Source of the DNA: Frondihabitans sp.
Lineage (GTDB): Bacteria; Actinomycetota; Actinomycetes; Actinomycetales; Microbacteriaceae
Direction of reading: 5' to 3'
Assembly: GCA_025464735.1 (NCBI GenBank)
Contig: JAODMX010000312.1
Coordinates: 1 to 7,010, forward strand
Length of the DNA stretch: 7,010 nucleotides
Position numbers and translations under genes: made by a program. This document shows positions 6,568 through 7,010 of the stretch, piece by piece. Numbering within the stretch: the stretch's first letter is position 1; every line of letters starts with the position of its first letter. The notes under the pieces were generated by a model that was not told the origin of the DNA, made no database searches, and worked only from the letters and a program-made list of their open reading frames with translations.

Positions 6568-7010
6568 ACCGCTTTCTCCACTGGATTTCGAGTCACCGTT
6601 CGTTGGCGGCGACGACTCTGAGCGCGACGGTCATCGGTGTCGTCGTGGCGACGATCGGCCTGACAAGTTCCGGTTACCAAGCTCAAAAGCTGAACCTCGA
6701 CGACGGCACGGTCTGGGTGGCCAACGACAACCTGACCGCGATCGGCCGTGCGAACCCGGCCGTGCTCGAACTCAACTCCGCCGTACGCAGTACGGGAGCT
6801 GACCTCTCCGTCGTCCAAGACGCCTCTCACGTCCTGCTGCTCGACCGGAGCGACGCCACGGTCGGGGTTGTCGACACGGCTACGGCCGCGGTGTCCCAAT
6901 CCGTTCCGCTCCCACCCAATCAGCCGGACGTCCTCCTTGCGGGTGACACCGCGGTCGTGGTCTCCGGCAAGACCGGCGAGTTCTGGTCGATGCCCGTCTC
7001 GGGGCTCGAT
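6564..7010 (+). CDS. Membrane-anchored extracytoplasmic protein, N-terminal part (probable FN3/Ig-like protein of the cluster; 3' truncated)
   Basis: Only the first 149 residues are in the window; the frame stays open to the last base. After a short basic N-terminus (VNRFLHWISSHRS) comes one hydrophobic segment at about residues 13-35 (SLAATTLSATVIGVVVATIG), a signal anchor that should place the rest outside the cell. The following sequence is rich in short beta-strands with loosely repeating blocks: GTVWVANDN, SHVLLLDRSDATVGVVDTAT, DTAVVVSGKTGEFWSMP. This suggests a beta-propeller-like region. No FN3 domain is reached yet. Its position directly after a Pkb2-like kinase, with a GTGA overlap, matches the large FN3/Ig-like repeat protein of PFNA-type clusters; that assignment is inference from context. 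Such proteins are often very long, with FN3 domains towards the C-terminus. The GTG start is supported by GAAGG at 6552. Function is unknown. Confidence 0.75.
   Translation, partial: MNRFLHWISSHRSLAATTLSATVIGVVVATIGLTSSGYQAQKLNLDDGTVWVANDNLTAIGRANPAVLELNSAVRSTGADLSVVQDASHVLLLDRSDATVGVVDTATAAVSQSVPLPPNQPDVLLAGDTAVVVSGKTGEFWSMPVSGLD

Overview
This window comes from a GC-rich actinobacterium. Third-position GC bias is strong, several genes start with GTG, and two genes look leaderless. The F1-ATPase subunits read like those of Microbacteriaceae (Microbacterium/Leifsonia type), but that family assignment is inference from protein style, not from a search.

Layout. (1) Positions 1-2156 are the distal end of the atp operon: the 3' part of atpG (gamma), complete atpD (beta), and a short atpC (epsilon, 91 aa). 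A strong GC-rich hairpin lies just after atpC. (2) Positions 2209-2961 encode a YaaA/UPF0246 protein. It converges on a minus-strand O6-alkylguanine-DNA alkyltransferase (ogt, 3006-3524), with overlapping hairpins in the 44-bp gap. (3) From 3657 to the window end runs a phosphosignalling cluster on the + strand: a small FHA-domain protein, a PP2C-type Ser/Thr phosphatase, a membrane Ser/Thr kinase with an extracytoplasmic FN3-like domain, and the N-terminal part of a membrane-anchored extracytoplasmic protein. FHA/phosphatase and kinase/anchored protein are each joined by a 4-nt GTGA stop/start overlap.

How the genes work together. The atp genes build the catalytic head and rotor of the F1Fo ATP synthase. 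The second cluster holds a complete phospho-threonine circuit: writer (kinase), eraser (PP2C) and reader (FHA). It leads into an extracytoplasmic protein. The content and order recall the PFNA-type cluster known from bifidobacteria and other actinobacteria (kinase, FN3 protein, MoxR-like AAA ATPase, DUF58, transglutaminase, PP2C, FHA). The ATPase, DUF58 and transglutaminase genes would be expected beyond the right edge and are not visible here. The function of such clusters is not well established.

The most notable non-coding signals are a perfect 8-bp inverted repeat centred on the FHA start codon and overlapping its likely -10 element, and a C/G-run-rich, hairpin-rich 176-bp gap before the kinase that contains a good TACAAT -10. 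No gene-free stretch exceeds 300 bases. I saw no tRNA, rRNA, CRISPR array, insertion sequence or phage gene.
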